NCBI GenBank assembly: GCA_038214135.1
Contig: JBBQSD010000004.1
Span: 42,162 to 106,161 of the forward strand
DNA: 64,000 nt
Source of the DNA: JANLSE01 sp038214135
GTDB taxonomy: Bacteria; Chloroflexota; Chloroflexia; Chloroflexales; Roseiflexaceae
Direction of reading: 5' to 3'
Positions 17,116 through 26,846 of this stretch are shown here, piece after piece. The stretch's first letter is position 1, and the number at the start of each line of letters is the position of its first letter. The notes below the pieces were generated by a model. The model had not been told where the DNA came from. It worked only from the letters and a program-made list of their open reading frames with translations, and did not search any database. Made by a program: the position numbers and the translations under genes.

Positions 17116-17460
17116 ATGAACCTCACTATTACTGATCATGTTGTCCGGACGGTTGTTGTGGCAACGAATGATCGCGTTGATGCGTTTAATGCGCCACAAT
17201 TACGCGAACGGGTCAATGCCATTCTCTTCGATGGCGTCAATCGCCTGGTGATTGATCTCTCGGGTATTCCGTTTCTCGATAGCGCCGGCATGGCGGCATT
17301 GGTCAGCGCACTCAAACATGCCCGCCAGCAGGGCGGTGATGTCAAGCTCGTCTGGCCACGCGAAGAGGCAGCACGGCGCATTCTACGGCTGACGCGCTTC
17401 AATCGCGTCTTTGATCTCACAGAAACGGCCAATGAGGCGATTGCACGCTTCGAGCATTGA
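17116..17460 (+). CDS. STAS-domain anti-sigma-factor antagonist 2
   Basis: This 114-residue STAS domain has the canonical loop PFLDSAGMAALV with Ser in the phospho-site, closer to the RsbV consensus than its neighbour. It shares LRLTRFNRVF with the first STAS gene, suggesting duplication. AAGGAG lies 6 bases before the ATG. It probably is the main substrate of the RsbW-like kinase. Confidence 0.9.
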   Translation: MNLTITDHVVRTVVVATNDRVDAFNAPQLRERVNAILFDGVNRLVIDLSGIPFLDSAGMAALVSALKHARQQGGDVKLVWPREEAARRILRLTRFNRVFDLTETANEAIARFEH

Positions 17461-17470
17461 GGAACGAGCC

Positions 17471-17540
17471 ATGCGTGGATCATTCACACAACGCATTGCT
17501 CAGGTGGCAAGTAGCAAACTGCTGGCTGGTGGTGGGCTAC
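17471..17540 (+). pseudogene. 5' stub of a gene cut by a transposase fragment
   Basis: GAGGAACGAGCC precedes an ATG at 17471 and the frame reads MRGSFTQRIAQVASSKLLAG and on into bases that belong to the transposase fragment on the other strand. The amphipathic start resembles that of polysaccharide flippases, but this is too short to name. It seems to be the 5' end of a gene of the STAS operon lost when the IS fragment arrived. The break position is approximate. Confidence 0.5.
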
Positions 17541-18110
17541 TGCCCGTGGGTCGTCCCGGTTTCCGTGTGGTGGCAGGCACCTGCGGGACGATGGTCGCTG
17601 CGGGGGCACGGACAATCTGCTCAATCTGCACCGGGAAGGCCTGCCGTTCGGTGCAACTGACCAGCGCGAGGGCAAAGAGCGACACGCCGGGCACCGGTTT
17701 GCCAAAGATGCTGGAGAAAAAGCGATCCAGCCCGTGGGTCTCCGTCCCCACCTTGGTCACGACACATGCATCACCGACCAGCAGATACCGATCACCTGGC
17801 GTGAGCAACTGGGTGCGGACGAAGGCCCAGAGGAGCGCCGCCCACGGCAGGGTCGTATGAAAGAATCGCTGCACCGTGCGATAGCTCCCCCCAGTGCCGG
17901 TCCAGCGTGCGAGGCCCAGCATCGTGACGCGTCCCGTCATCGCCAGCATCGCCACGGCAATCCGGCCAAGCTGGCGCAGCGTTGTCATCCTGACCGCAGC
18001 AGTGAGGCAGTGGAGCAATGGGAGAATAGTATCCATGGCTTTTGTGCGCTTTCCGTTGTCGGGTTTTGATCGACCCAACGGTACCACAAAAGCCATGCAC
18101 GTTCCCGGTC
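17540..18110 (-). mobile_element. IS4/IS701-like transposase fragment
   Basis: On the minus strand from about 18036 (MDTILPLLHCL), the product has LGLARWTGTGGSYRTVQRFF, YLLVGDACVVTKVGTETHG with the first catalytic Asp, and FGKPVPGVSLFALALV, as in DDE transposases of the IS4/IS701 kind. It ends about 165 residues later after RKPGRPTG, just where full-length relatives carry on, so over half of the protein and the other IS end are missing. CATGGCTTTTGTG (18034-18046) and CACAAAAGCCATG (18085-18097) form a perfect 13-base inverted repeat at the gene start and may be a control hairpin. Both borders are estimates. Confidence 0.75.
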
Positions 18111-18114
18111 AGTT

Positions 18115-19245
18115 TTGGCGAAGGTATTGTTGGGGGTTGGGTATATCCTTACAGCCGCCGATAAGGCTGATCCACCAGAGCCAGATGCGAAACTTATTGT
18201 GGAAAATAGCCAGGGCAAGTTGTGGAAGCGGGCCAATCAGCCAGCCTATGCCCACTTCAGCACCAACATTCGGCCTGGCAACACATCACTGACCGTCAAT
18301 GCGCTTCTGAGCTTGCCTGGGCAAGCACTTGATACCAAGCCATTGATCGATGCCGCTGATGCAAATCTGCGGGCGCTGCTGGCTGAACGCTGGCCAGCAA
18401 CGGTTGACACACCACTCTATCAAATCGGAACAACCGGTGTGCGTAGCCCTGTCGATCTGGGAACATTGAGCGGTGGCGTGAAATACGGGGCGGTGATTGT
18501 TGATGGCAAAACCGTTACGCCCGAACGACGCGGAATCGTTATGGCGATGATCGACCCAAAAACTGGTATGGTCATCAGTGCCGATGGCTATGATACCTTT
18601 CAATTGGCATCAGAAAGCGACCGATTGGCGGTGGCAATCGAAGCCGCTCCCAAGGGAACTATCGTTGCTCTTGCAACCTACGATGAGGGTACTGCCCAGT
18701 TGAATGATCGCACGCGAGCGGCCTTAGCATCAGTTGGGGCAGGCGAACAACTGCGCGATGCCTTCGGGAAGGCCTACAATCTGATCGGCGTGAAGGGCGC
18801 AGCCCCAGGAACAGCGCTTGAGAAACTGGATACGAAGGCAATCACCCTGGATGTTGGCGTCGGGGCGGCCCAGGGCCAACCAATCACCAATTTTCACACA
18901 GAATTACTGCGCTACGAGCAGGATCGCATCACACTGCTGGTACAGAATAATCAATCTGGCCTGCTGACGCTGAATGAAACCTATTATCCCGGCTGGGTTG
19001 CCTATGTTGATGGCATCGCAACGCCAATCATTCGAGCAAATGGCATGCTACGAGCAATCGTATTGCCATCAACGATCAATGGCAAACCCCACGAAGTCAC
19101 ATTTCTCTATCAACCAATCAGCTTCCGCTTAGGCGCGGCAATCTCAATCGTAACCCTCGCGCTTGCGCTGGGCATTCTGGCTGCGTTGGCAGTTGCAGCA
19201 GTTCCACGTCGAGTAGGAGCCGTCGTGCCAGTGGCACAGGTGTAG
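18115..19245 (+). pseudogene. C-terminal remnant of a YfhO/ILEI-type membrane protein
   Basis: The 376-residue open frame begins inside a protein (LGVGYILTAADKADPP), a segment found far inside YfhO-type membrane proteins after their many helices. It then has an ILEI/FAM3-like domain (SGGVKYGAVIVDGKTV to VKGAAPGTALE), a beta-rich part with ETYYPGWVAYVDG typical of the YfhO C-terminus, and one closing membrane helix (about 340-362). The N-terminal membrane region, usually several hundred residues, is missing, lost at the transposase fragment. There is no proper start site, so it is probably not expressed as a working protein. Confidence 0.75.
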
Positions 19246-19326
19246 TTTCCCCTCACCCCAACCCTCTCCCACACGGGCAGAGGGCGTAGAAGATTCTCAA
19301 GAAGTCAATCTGCGTCATCTGCGGAG
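19246..19326. repeat. CCCTCACCCC repeat between convergent genes
   Basis: CCCCTCACCCCAACCCTCTC followed by ACACGGGCAGAGGG lies between the convergent YfhO remnant and the GH5-like gene. It is a partial member of the family seen at 8540. Confidence 0.5.
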
Positions 19327-21054
19327 TTATATCCAGCCCTTACCCATGCGCCGCCGCCGCACCAATCGCCAGGCTACTCCTCCGCCAAGCAACACCAGGA
19401 AACCAAGGAACAACCAGAATGGCTTGAGGAAACGTGCCCACCACGGCAGCGGAGCTACTGCCAGATCAGCGCCTGGCCTAAGCAACGCCGCAGCTGGCTT
19501 TGGCGTCCCATTTGCGTGCAGCAGGCCAAGCTGCTGTTGCGGGCCTGTCTGCCAGGGCCAGGAACCCGCCACAGAGGCGGGAACACGCCCATAATCATAG
19601 AGTGTCCATGCCAGTGATCCCGCAGCATCGGTTGTGTGGAGCGCACTAAGTACATCGGCATAATAGTTCGCCTGTTCCGCTTCGGTATGGCCATTTGGGA
19701 AGAATGGGCTGTTCCAGGTTGGCAACCCATACTCACCCAGAATGATTGGCCGACCAGGCAAGGCTGTTCGTAGCTGTGCATAGCGGGCCAGCAACCCCTG
19801 TGGTGGCAGGTAATCGTGGAAGGAAATCAGATCAAGCGCCTGACCAAAGGTTGTGGCTACCTCGGCAGATGACCAGCCAATTGTGATCAGGTGGTGTGGA
19901 TCATATGTACGGGCTAGGCGCAGGCTATGCGCTAGCCACAGATCAACAGTTTCGCGCCCAACGCGTTTATAATCCAGATCCGGCTCGTTCTTGAGATCCC
20001 AGGCCAGGATCGCCGGGTGATCCATAAAGCGGGTTAGGATCGTCTCCAGATGCCGATCGGATTGTGGCCAGAGCAGCGGATTATAATCGCCACGAAAATC
20101 GAACAGCGTCACAATCACCTTCAACTGATTTGCATGAGCTCGATCAAGAAAATCGCCCAGCCGATCCAGCAGATCTGGCCGCACATCACGCCCACCAAAT
20201 TGTTCGTATGGAATGAATATTCGTACCGTATTCAGGCCCAGCGAGCGCATTCGTACAAGATCCCGCTCAATCAGCGCTGGCGTATAGTTCGGCCAGAAGA
20301 GTTCCCACGGAGTTGCTTGTGGGTAATAGTTAATACCAGCAATCGCATAAGGCTTGCCATCCAGCACCAGATCGGTGCCGCGCACACTCACCATTGCTGC
20401 GGCTGGCTGCGGCTGGCCTAGCACCTTATTGGTTCCATCCAATGCTTCAAGTGTTGTACGCGTCAGTTGGCGCACCCGCCAACGCCCATCTTCAAAAACA
20501 AGCACAGCTGCATAGGTCGCTTGCGTCTCACCGGTGTAGATCAGCGCTCCTGTTCGATCCCGAATCAGGCGAACCTCGTTCGATCCAAGATCCGTAAGCG
20601 TCGCCACACTTCCATCGATCGAATAGAATGTCATCTGCAATCGATGCGCGAGATCAACCTGCGTCACCATCAGCCCCTGATCTACTGCCGATTCAATAGT
20701 AGCGCGTGCAGCAAGCAGGGCTGGGCCAGTGAATGCCGTCGGCAGGCCACGCGCATCGCCACGGGCATAGGCCAGGTTCCATTCCAGCCAGGCGCGCATA
20801 TACGCCTGAGCAAGCTGCTCACGGGTATAGTTATCGATCATGCGCCCAACATCGCCCTGTTCTGGGAGCAGTGTCAGCTTCACACCGATATCCGGCACCA
20901 CATTTGGCACAATATTCAGTGCCGTCGCAGGATCGGCTCCGCGTTGAAAGAAAGCCAACAAACGCGATGAAACACTGACTGTTGCTAACCCGATGACAGC
21001 ACAACAGAAACCCAAAAACAACCAGATAATCAATTTCAGGCGCGTTTTCGACAT
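19327..21054 (-). CDS. Membrane-anchored GH5-like glycoside hydrolase
   Basis: This 575-residue protein has membrane helices at both ends (about 8-28 and 545-565), a region of unknown kind (about 70-210, possibly NTF2-like) and a (beta/alpha)8 domain (about 225-520). The catalytic pair of clan GH-A is visible: E357 in DLKNEPD as acid/base and E441 in IILGEYGLP as nucleophile. It should cut beta-linked glycans at the cell surface. The start has AAGG upstream of ATG. The lipoprotein and membrane protein genes follow upstream on the same strand 31 bases away, suggesting one transcript. Substrate is unknown. Confidence 0.85.
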   Translation of the reverse strand: MSKTRLKLIIWLFLGFCCAVIGLATVSVSSRLLAFFQRGADPATALNIVPNVVPDIGVKLTLLPEQGDVGRMIDNYTREQLAQAYMRAWLEWNLAYARGDARGLPTAFTGPALLAARATIESAVDQGLMVTQVDLAHRLQMTFYSIDGSVATLTDLGSNEVRLIRDRTGALIYTGETQATYAAVLVFEDGRWRVRQLTRTTLEALDGTNKVLGQPQPAAAMVSVRGTDLVLDGKPYAIAGINYYPQATPWELFWPNYTPALIERDLVRMRSLGLNTVRIFIPYEQFGGRDVRPDLLDRLGDFLDRAHANQLKVIVTLFDFRGDYNPLLWPQSDRHLETILTRFMDHPAILAWDLKNEPDLDYKRVGRETVDLWLAHSLRLARTYDPHHLITIGWSSAEVATTFGQALDLISFHDYLPPQGLLARYAQLRTALPGRPIILGEYGLPTWNSPFFPNGHTEAEQANYYADVLSALHTTDAAGSLAWTLYDYGRVPASVAGSWPWQTGPQQQLGLLHANGTPKPAAALLRPGADLAVAPLPWWARFLKPFWLFLGFLVLLGGGVAWRLVRRRRMGKGWI

Positions 21055-21084
21055 GTTCGGCCTTCTGGGAATCAGTATGTTTCT

Positions 21085-22380
21085 TTAGGGAACGGAAAAC
21101 GCCGTCTCGCCCTGCCCCGAGCCAACCCGCACATTCACACGCCCTGCACCAGGTGTCAGCGCCGAGAGCGCGATTGTTGCCGATGCATAACCTGTATCAG
21201 TGGTGCCAGAGATCGACTGACTCCGTCCGGCTGCATCCGTCACGACCATGGTGACCAGCGTTCCATCCGGTGTCAACTGGCCAAGCTGGCCAAGAAGTGG
21301 GCCAACTCGTACTCGTAGCAGGTGGCTCTGTTGATCCATCTCGGCGACAACCTGAATCTTCCCGACTGCCGGGCCTGCGCTAAACGTAATCTCGAGCGGC
21401 ATGCTCGTCATGCCATAGACAGTGCCGATAGCCTGCGCGATGCCAGGTTCACGCGCCGCCTGTAGGGGAGCCTCGGCAACACCATCAATCGTATAGGCAG
21501 GGATGTTCTGCATGGTTCCATCTGGCATTGTCACAATCAGGGTCAACAGCGTGCCATCCGGCATCGGGTTGCCATAGCGATCCCTAATCACACTGGTTCG
21601 TAGCGTCAGCAGGCGATGACCATCCGCCGGGAGCGTTGCTGGATCGGCCATCAGCGTAAACGAGATTGGCCATCCTGCTGTCAGGCTCAGATCAGCCTCA
21701 GGCCCATGCGCAGTGCCAGCTCTGCCAACCACCAGCATTCGGCCAGCCTGCGTCCCGCCTGGCATTCTGATCCAGGCAATACCATTCTGCGCTGCAACAT
21801 CGCGGGTGACTATCGTTCCAGTAGGGTTTTGGAAGCGCAGCTCGACGGGATCGCCACTACTGATCGCATTACCATAGGTATCGTTTGGAATCGCCACAAC
21901 CATCCCAAGTGAAATACCATCGGCGGGAACAGTATGCGGACCAACATGAAGTGTTAAGGGTGCAATTGCTGGCCCGGCTTGTAACACAATCGATGCCGTG
22001 CCATAACCATTTGGAGTACGAGCCATCAGCAGCACGATTCCGGCACGCTGTGTATCTTCGCCAGGAATGATAAAGCGTACTGAGCCGCCGCTGAGTGTCG
22101 CGCTATAGGTGCGTGGGCCGAAGCTATCGAGCGCAATCAACATCACCATTGTTCCATCTGGTTCAGCACTTGGCCCGATGGTAACAGGAATGGATTGGCC
22201 AACAATAACGTTTGATGGCACCATCATCGGCAACTGCACCCCACGCTGGATCGGCATCTGAGGGCGCGCTGTGCAAGCTACCAGCATCAGCGCCAGCAGG
22301 AATATGCCGGATCGCAGCAGATACAAGAATCGATGAATACAGGGTTTCAGAAGTTCGTTCTGGGTTACAGTTCTGCCCAT
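21085..22380 (-). CDS. Lipoprotein with tandem Ig-like domains
   Basis: This 431-residue protein has a signal sequence with lipobox LVAC (LLALMLVACTARP, Cys near 36) and then four or so beta-sandwich repeats of invasin/Big_1 type. Repeats have the phrases TVPADGISLGMVVAIPNDTYGNAI and TLPADGHRLLTLRTSVIRDRYGNPMPDGT, each split here only by variation, which are typical of bacterial Ig-like domains. It is likely exposed on the surface as an adhesin or scaffold. It starts 4 bases after the upstream membrane protein ends, so they are one operon. Confidence 0.8.
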   Translation of the reverse strand: MGRTVTQNELLKPCIHRFLYLLRSGIFLLALMLVACTARPQMPIQRGVQLPMMVPSNVIVGQSIPVTIGPSAEPDGTMVMLIALDSFGPRTYSATLSGGSVRFIIPGEDTQRAGIVLLMARTPNGYGTASIVLQAGPAIAPLTLHVGPHTVPADGISLGMVVAIPNDTYGNAISSGDPVELRFQNPTGTIVTRDVAAQNGIAWIRMPGGTQAGRMLVVGRAGTAHGPEADLSLTAGWPISFTLMADPATLPADGHRLLTLRTSVIRDRYGNPMPDGTLLTLIVTMPDGTMQNIPAYTIDGVAEAPLQAAREPGIAQAIGTVYGMTSMPLEITFSAGPAVGKIQVVAEMDQQSHLLRVRVGPLLGQLGQLTPDGTLVTMVVTDAAGRSQSISGTTDTGYASATIALSALTPGAGRVNVRVGSGQGETAFSVP

Positions 22381-22383
22381 CTT

Positions 22384-24709
22384 CTACCCACCACCTGCCA
22401 CATAGGCATGCACAGAGATCCGTAGCGAAGCAAACCCGGACTCAGGCGGGAGCGGCATGTGATCGGCCTGGATATTGGTAATATTGAGATCGCCCAGAAC
22501 CGTTGCATAGCGGCCCTGATCGCTTGCAATTGTTTCGACTTCCGTGCGCTCGTGTAATACAACACTAAAGGCCCGGCTACGCTGCGGACGAATGGCCTGT
22601 TCCACAAATAGATCATCGACCCAAGCGACGGAACCATCGGCATCGTAGAGCGTTACCAGAATATGCGGAATGGTTGCTTCATCGGTTCCGATATTGAGTA
22701 GCCGCCCATTGAGCCGATACAATCCATCCGAGCCACGTACCACCTGCAAATCCTGAATTGCCAGATTACGTGTCAGATCGCGTGCAGTTACCACTGCCTG
22801 CGATTGCACCACAAATTGTGTGGCTGGCTTGAGCAAATTCGGCGGCGTGTAGTCATTCGGCTTAAAATCACCAACTTTGAGTGTATCGCTCAAGATCGAG
22901 CCAGCAACTCCCTCAAAGCCCACCCGAAACGGAACAACCTCCTTGGGAAGGATCTTATGGATCGTGCCAGTCTGCGCGTCATAGCGGGTCAACTCGTGGC
23001 CCTGCTCATCAGAGAGCAATGCGGTAACGGTTGTATCAGCCGGATCGATATCAACATTGATCATTTCGCCAACAACCCAATAGCGCCTATCGGCCTTCAC
23101 CAGCCGCGCTGAGAGAATGCGTACATCCGGCTGATCGAGGATATCGCCTGGATCGACAGGGCTTGTTGAAACATGCCGCCGCCCCTGTGCATACCATATC
23201 ACTGCTCCCTGGCGAAAAAATGTATCGGGAGGCGTCGTCGGGTCGGCAATATTCGGCACAATATACCAGTGCCCATCGCGGCGTACTAGATCATGGATTT
23301 GAACCGTCGGATAGGTCGAGAGTGCTGTAATCCACTCGGTATCGGCTTCGATCTTCACCTGGTTCGGCTGCGGTTGAAATTTGCGGAACTGCGTCAGATT
23401 GGCGACAAAGATCGAGATCAACAAATAGATCACCACCAGAAGAATCTGGAGCGCATACCACAGGCGGATACTCAACTGTTCACGAATCAGGCGAGCAATA
23501 CGTCCATGCTGAATACTCGCAACAAACGCTCCCATCAGCGGAAACATGGAGATCGCCGCCCAGAATGTAAAGCGATCAAGTGTCAACACATCAAAAGCGC
23601 CACGCAGGATCAACTTCGGAATCGGTGTCGTACCGCCTGTCCCAAGCAGCATCAATACGGCAATCGATCCAGCCAGCGGCCAGGCTCGCGTTCCGAATGC
23701 CTTTGTATACACATATGGAAAGGCAATGATCGAGAGGCCATATGGAATCAACCAGAATACCAACCCTGCATTCGTATTCACAATAAACGAATCACGTGAC
23801 GAATGCGGAATTGAAACCTGCGTGATTGGATCATCCTTGCTATACAACCAGTAGGGCAACACAACAATCACGAGCGCGGCTACCAGCCCGATACCATAGA
23901 CACCAGCACGGCACGAGCGCAGGCAGCAGGCGTCGCAAACGCCGTGCGATCAGTGGTTTAACATTTGCACGGGTGACCTGTGGCGGATGGCTGGATGGCT
24001 CATCCGGCAGCGCCTCCCGAATGGATTCGACCAGCGCCAGCAGAATAACGGGAGCAACAAAGAAGATCGCCCCAAACAGTGTGGATACATGATGGCCAGC
24101 TGTTGTGGCAGCATTCACCGACCACGCCACCAGCAGGATACGGATCTTGCCAGTACGCATCCAGCGATACACAAATGGCAGTACATTCAACAAGAACCCA
24201 AGTGAGAAGATCGTGGGCAACTGGCCGAACACATGAATTGTTTCTGTGATACAGGAAGAAAAAACCGCCAGCAATGCGGCATTACCGGCAGACTCATCGT
24301 TCACCCAGATCTTGGAAAAACGGTAGACACCCACCGTCACCCATAGCACCGCACAGATCGCAACAAAAATAAACCCACCCTGTAATCCAAACAGGCCAGA
24401 AACCAGGGCAATCGATTGCTGTGAACCAGGCGGATACGATGTCAGCGGGAAACCCGTGTACCAGCGTTCGTCCCAGGGATCCCACCACGAACGCGCATAG
24501 TGATCGGCAAAGAAGATATGCACATAGGCATCATAGGTGCCCTTATAGGTTCCAGAAAGCAGCAGTGCGCCATGATAGACAAAGGCCAGCGCCAGCGCCA
24601 GCAGCAGCCGGCGATTGATCGAGATCCGCACTCGCGCATCGGAAGAATCGATTGTGACGCTGCGTTGATAGAACAAATTCTGCCTCATTATACGCTCATG
24701 GATTTTCAC
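22384..24709 (-). pseudogene. 6-pyruvoyl-tetrahydropterin-synthase-related membrane protein, frameshifted
   Basis: Two minus-strand frames (24709 to about 23911, and about 23910 to 22384) form one protein of roughly 770 residues if a single base is removed at the GG of 23910-23911. The first part reads multi-helix with TYDAYVHIFFADHYARSWW and TAGHHVSTLFGAIFF, typical of the large PTPS-related membrane proteins. The continuation across the shift would read LVRAGVYGIGLVAALVIVV and fits the family. The second part has more helices and a beta-rich outer domain with SARLVKADRRYWVVGEM. The start is GTG at 24709. A real mutation or a sequencing error are both possible. Confidence 0.75.
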
Positions 24710-24925
24710 ATGGTGGTCGGGTCGTGTTATCCCTACCTACCGCGGGCTGAAGCCACGCGGCTATGGGCAACATCACGCTATGGGCCACCACGCTATGGAT
24801 CACCATCCCCTTGCCGCTGGCTTCAGCCTGCGGATGGAAGTGTACCGCGCTCGTGCCCAGCACAGAAGCCATATGGGTGACATGTTCGTGACAGCAGGGC
24901 ATGTGCAAATTTCCTTTACCAGGGC
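24710..24925. repeat. Spacer with an inverted GCTGAAGCC repeat
   Basis: GCTGAAGCCACGCGGC near 24748 and GCCGCTGGCTTCAGCC near 24814 form an inverted pair, and TCACGCTATGGGCCACCACG-like units lie between. A related GGGCTGAAACCACGCGGC copy is at 50336. The gap separates divergent genes, so it should hold promoters for both. Confidence 0.5.
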
Positions 24926-24937
24926 TTCAGGTATAAT
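24926..24937 (+). promoter_or_regulatory. Putative -10 element of a leaderless promoter
   Basis: TTCAGGTATAAT ends only 6 bases before the ATG at 24944, so transcription would begin at or next to the start codon. The same 12 bases occur at 63837-63848 before another ATG, and TTCGGGTATAAT is at 44307-44318. No good -35 box is present. Confidence 0.5.
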
Positions 24938-24943
24938 AGATCT

Positions 24944-26695
24944 ATGAAGCAATTTCTTGCGCGCTCATTGAACATACCGGTTGGCCCAATTCGTCTATCA
25001 TTCGGGCTCCAATGGTTGCTGATCCTACCGATTACAGCGTGGGGGCTGGTTGCATATATTATTCCACTCTCTGCACCGGCCCTCAGCCCAACCAATACCC
25101 TGGTTGCCGCGATTGCGACGACCCTGCTGCTTGTGGTGTCGCTGATTGCCCATGTCCTTGGCCACATCCTGGCTGCACATTTTGTTAAGGCAGAGATACC
25201 CGCCAGCATTCCAATTGAACTATATGGCGATCCAGCACAGATCTGGCCTGCTGCTCAAACGCCCACTCACGATGGAATGGTCGCACTGGCTGGCCCAGCG
25301 GCAAGCGCACTGTTCGCAACCCTTGCCGCAATCATCTGGAATATCCAGATCAACCCGGCGGTGAATGCCATCGCGTTCCTTGCGACGGTTGCCAATGGAG
25401 CGCTGGCGCTGCTCAATATTGTGCCAGGGCTGCCGCTTGATGGCGGGCGAGCGCTACGCAGCATTGTGTGGAGTGATGTTGGCAACCCAATGCAGGCAGG
25501 CATTATTGGGCGAGCGGCTGGTGCGGTGTTAATGCTGGATCTAGCCGCCTGGGGGATCTATCTGCTGATCCTTAACGCACGCTTCAGCCCAGAAACTGGC
25601 GGGGCGACGCTGATTGCCGCTATTATAATTCTGATCGGCCAGCGCCATTCAGCCTGGCAATGGCAGGCACCCCCAGAAATCCCAGAACGCACATGGCGGA
25701 ATAAGCTTTCGGCTGGCATCATTCCATTGGTCATGCTCTCCGCTGCACTCATGCTACTACCAATGGTCGATGGGCTCTACGCACCAGGTCCGGCTGTCCC
25801 GGTTGGCCCGATGATCCAGGTGCCAGCGGAGCGGCGCAGTGCTACATCGGGCGAACTGCTGCTGACAACCGTTGTTGCCCAAACGCCAATTGTATTGGGC
25901 CAATGGCTGTACGCCAAGATCGAACCGGCCTTCACGCTCGTGCCACCAGAGCGGGTTGTGCCACGCGACACAACACCGCAACAGTTGATGCGCCAGAATG
26001 TTCAGATGCTGGAAGAGAGCGAGGCGACAGCAATTGTGGTTGGTATGCGGCTGGCCGACTATCAGGCCGATCTGGTCAGCACTGGATTGCAGGTATCGGC
26101 AGTTGCACCAGAAAGCCCATCAGTCGGCAAAATCCAGCCAGGCGATCTGATCGTGACAATTGGCGGCATTGCCATCCCGCGCATGGATGTGTTGCGCGCC
26201 GAACTGGCCAAACACAAACCCGGCGAAACCATCGAACTGATTGTTGATCGGGCTGGCACACAGGAAACAATTCAGGCAGTACTGATGGGGCCAGCCGAAG
26301 CTGGCGGCCCACCGCGCATTGGCATCGTCATCCTACCGGTTGGCCTCGATGTGCAACTAGCCTTTCCAGTCAGCATCCAGACCCAGAAGATCGCTGGTGG
26401 CCCATCGGCGGGGCTCATGTTTGCCCTGGCCGTCTATGATGCGCTATCGCCAGATGATCTGACGCACGGCTGGAAGATTGCCGGAACCGGAACAATCGCC
26501 CTTGATGGAACGGTTGGGCCAATTGGCGGTATTGCTCAGAAAGTCGCCGGAGCCGAATGGGCGGGTGCCGAATACTTTCTGGTACCGCGCGAACACGAAG
26601 CCGAGGCCCGCAACGTCGCCAAGAACATCAAGCTCATCCCGGTTTCGACGATCCAGGAGGCGTTGGCGGCACTGCGGGCATTGCCGAAGCGGTAA
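24944..26695 (+). CDS. M50-like membrane domain fused to PDZ and Lon-type (S16) protease
   Basis: This 583-residue protein has an M50 site-2-protease-like membrane domain (about 15-275), a PDZ domain (about 375-450) and a Lon-type serine protease domain (about 455-575). In the M50 part the usual HExxH reads H70-V-L-G-H74, so the catalytic Glu is lost, while the second motif NIVPGLPLDGG with D166 is kept. The Lon part has the Ser-Lys dyad: S488 (GGPSAG) and K533 (GIAQKVAGA). It resembles a YlbL-type PDZ-Lon protease joined to a metal-binding but probably inactive M50 domain. It likely digests or trims membrane or envelope proteins. It stands alone, with a likely leaderless start. Confidence 0.85.
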   Translation: MKQFLARSLNIPVGPIRLSFGLQWLLILPITAWGLVAYIIPLSAPALSPTNTLVAAIATTLLLVVSLIAHVLGHILAAHFVKAEIPASIPIELYGDPAQIWPAAQTPTHDGMVALAGPAASALFATLAAIIWNIQINPAVNAIAFLATVANGALALLNIVPGLPLDGGRALRSIVWSDVGNPMQAGIIGRAAGAVLMLDLAAWGIYLLILNARFSPETGGATLIAAIIILIGQRHSAWQWQAPPEIPERTWRNKLSAGIIPLVMLSAALMLLPMVDGLYAPGPAVPVGPMIQVPAERRSATSGELLLTTVVAQTPIVLGQWLYAKIEPAFTLVPPERVVPRDTTPQQLMRQNVQMLEESEATAIVVGMRLADYQADLVSTGLQVSAVAPESPSVGKIQPGDLIVTIGGIAIPRMDVLRAELAKHKPGETIELIVDRAGTQETIQAVLMGPAEAGGPPRIGIVILPVGLDVQLAFPVSIQTQKIAGGPSAGLMFALAVYDALSPDDLTHGWKIAGTGTIALDGTVGPIGGIAQKVAGAEWAGAEYFLVPREHEAEARNVAKNIKLIPVSTIQEALAALRALPKR

Positions 26696-26713
26696 TGGGT
26701 GGAATGACCGGGC

Positions 26714-26846
26714 CGTAGGGGCGGTTCGCGAACCGCCCGTGCCGCCAAATCATTGCCCATCCTTGTGGGCGATTCGCGAATCGCCCACTCATTGAATACA
26801 CTGTCTTCGTTGGCCACTGCTGACTCCTGACTTCTGACTCCTCGCC
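26714..26846. repeat. Two GGGCGGTTCGCG palindromes
   Basis: GGGCGGTTCGCGAACCGCCC lies at 26719-26738 and the covarying variant GGGCGATTCGCGAATCGCCC at 26767-26786. The change on both arms keeps the pairing, which argues for a structural role. CTGACTCCTGACTTCTGACT follows at 26820. The gap separates convergent genes. Confidence 0.65.
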
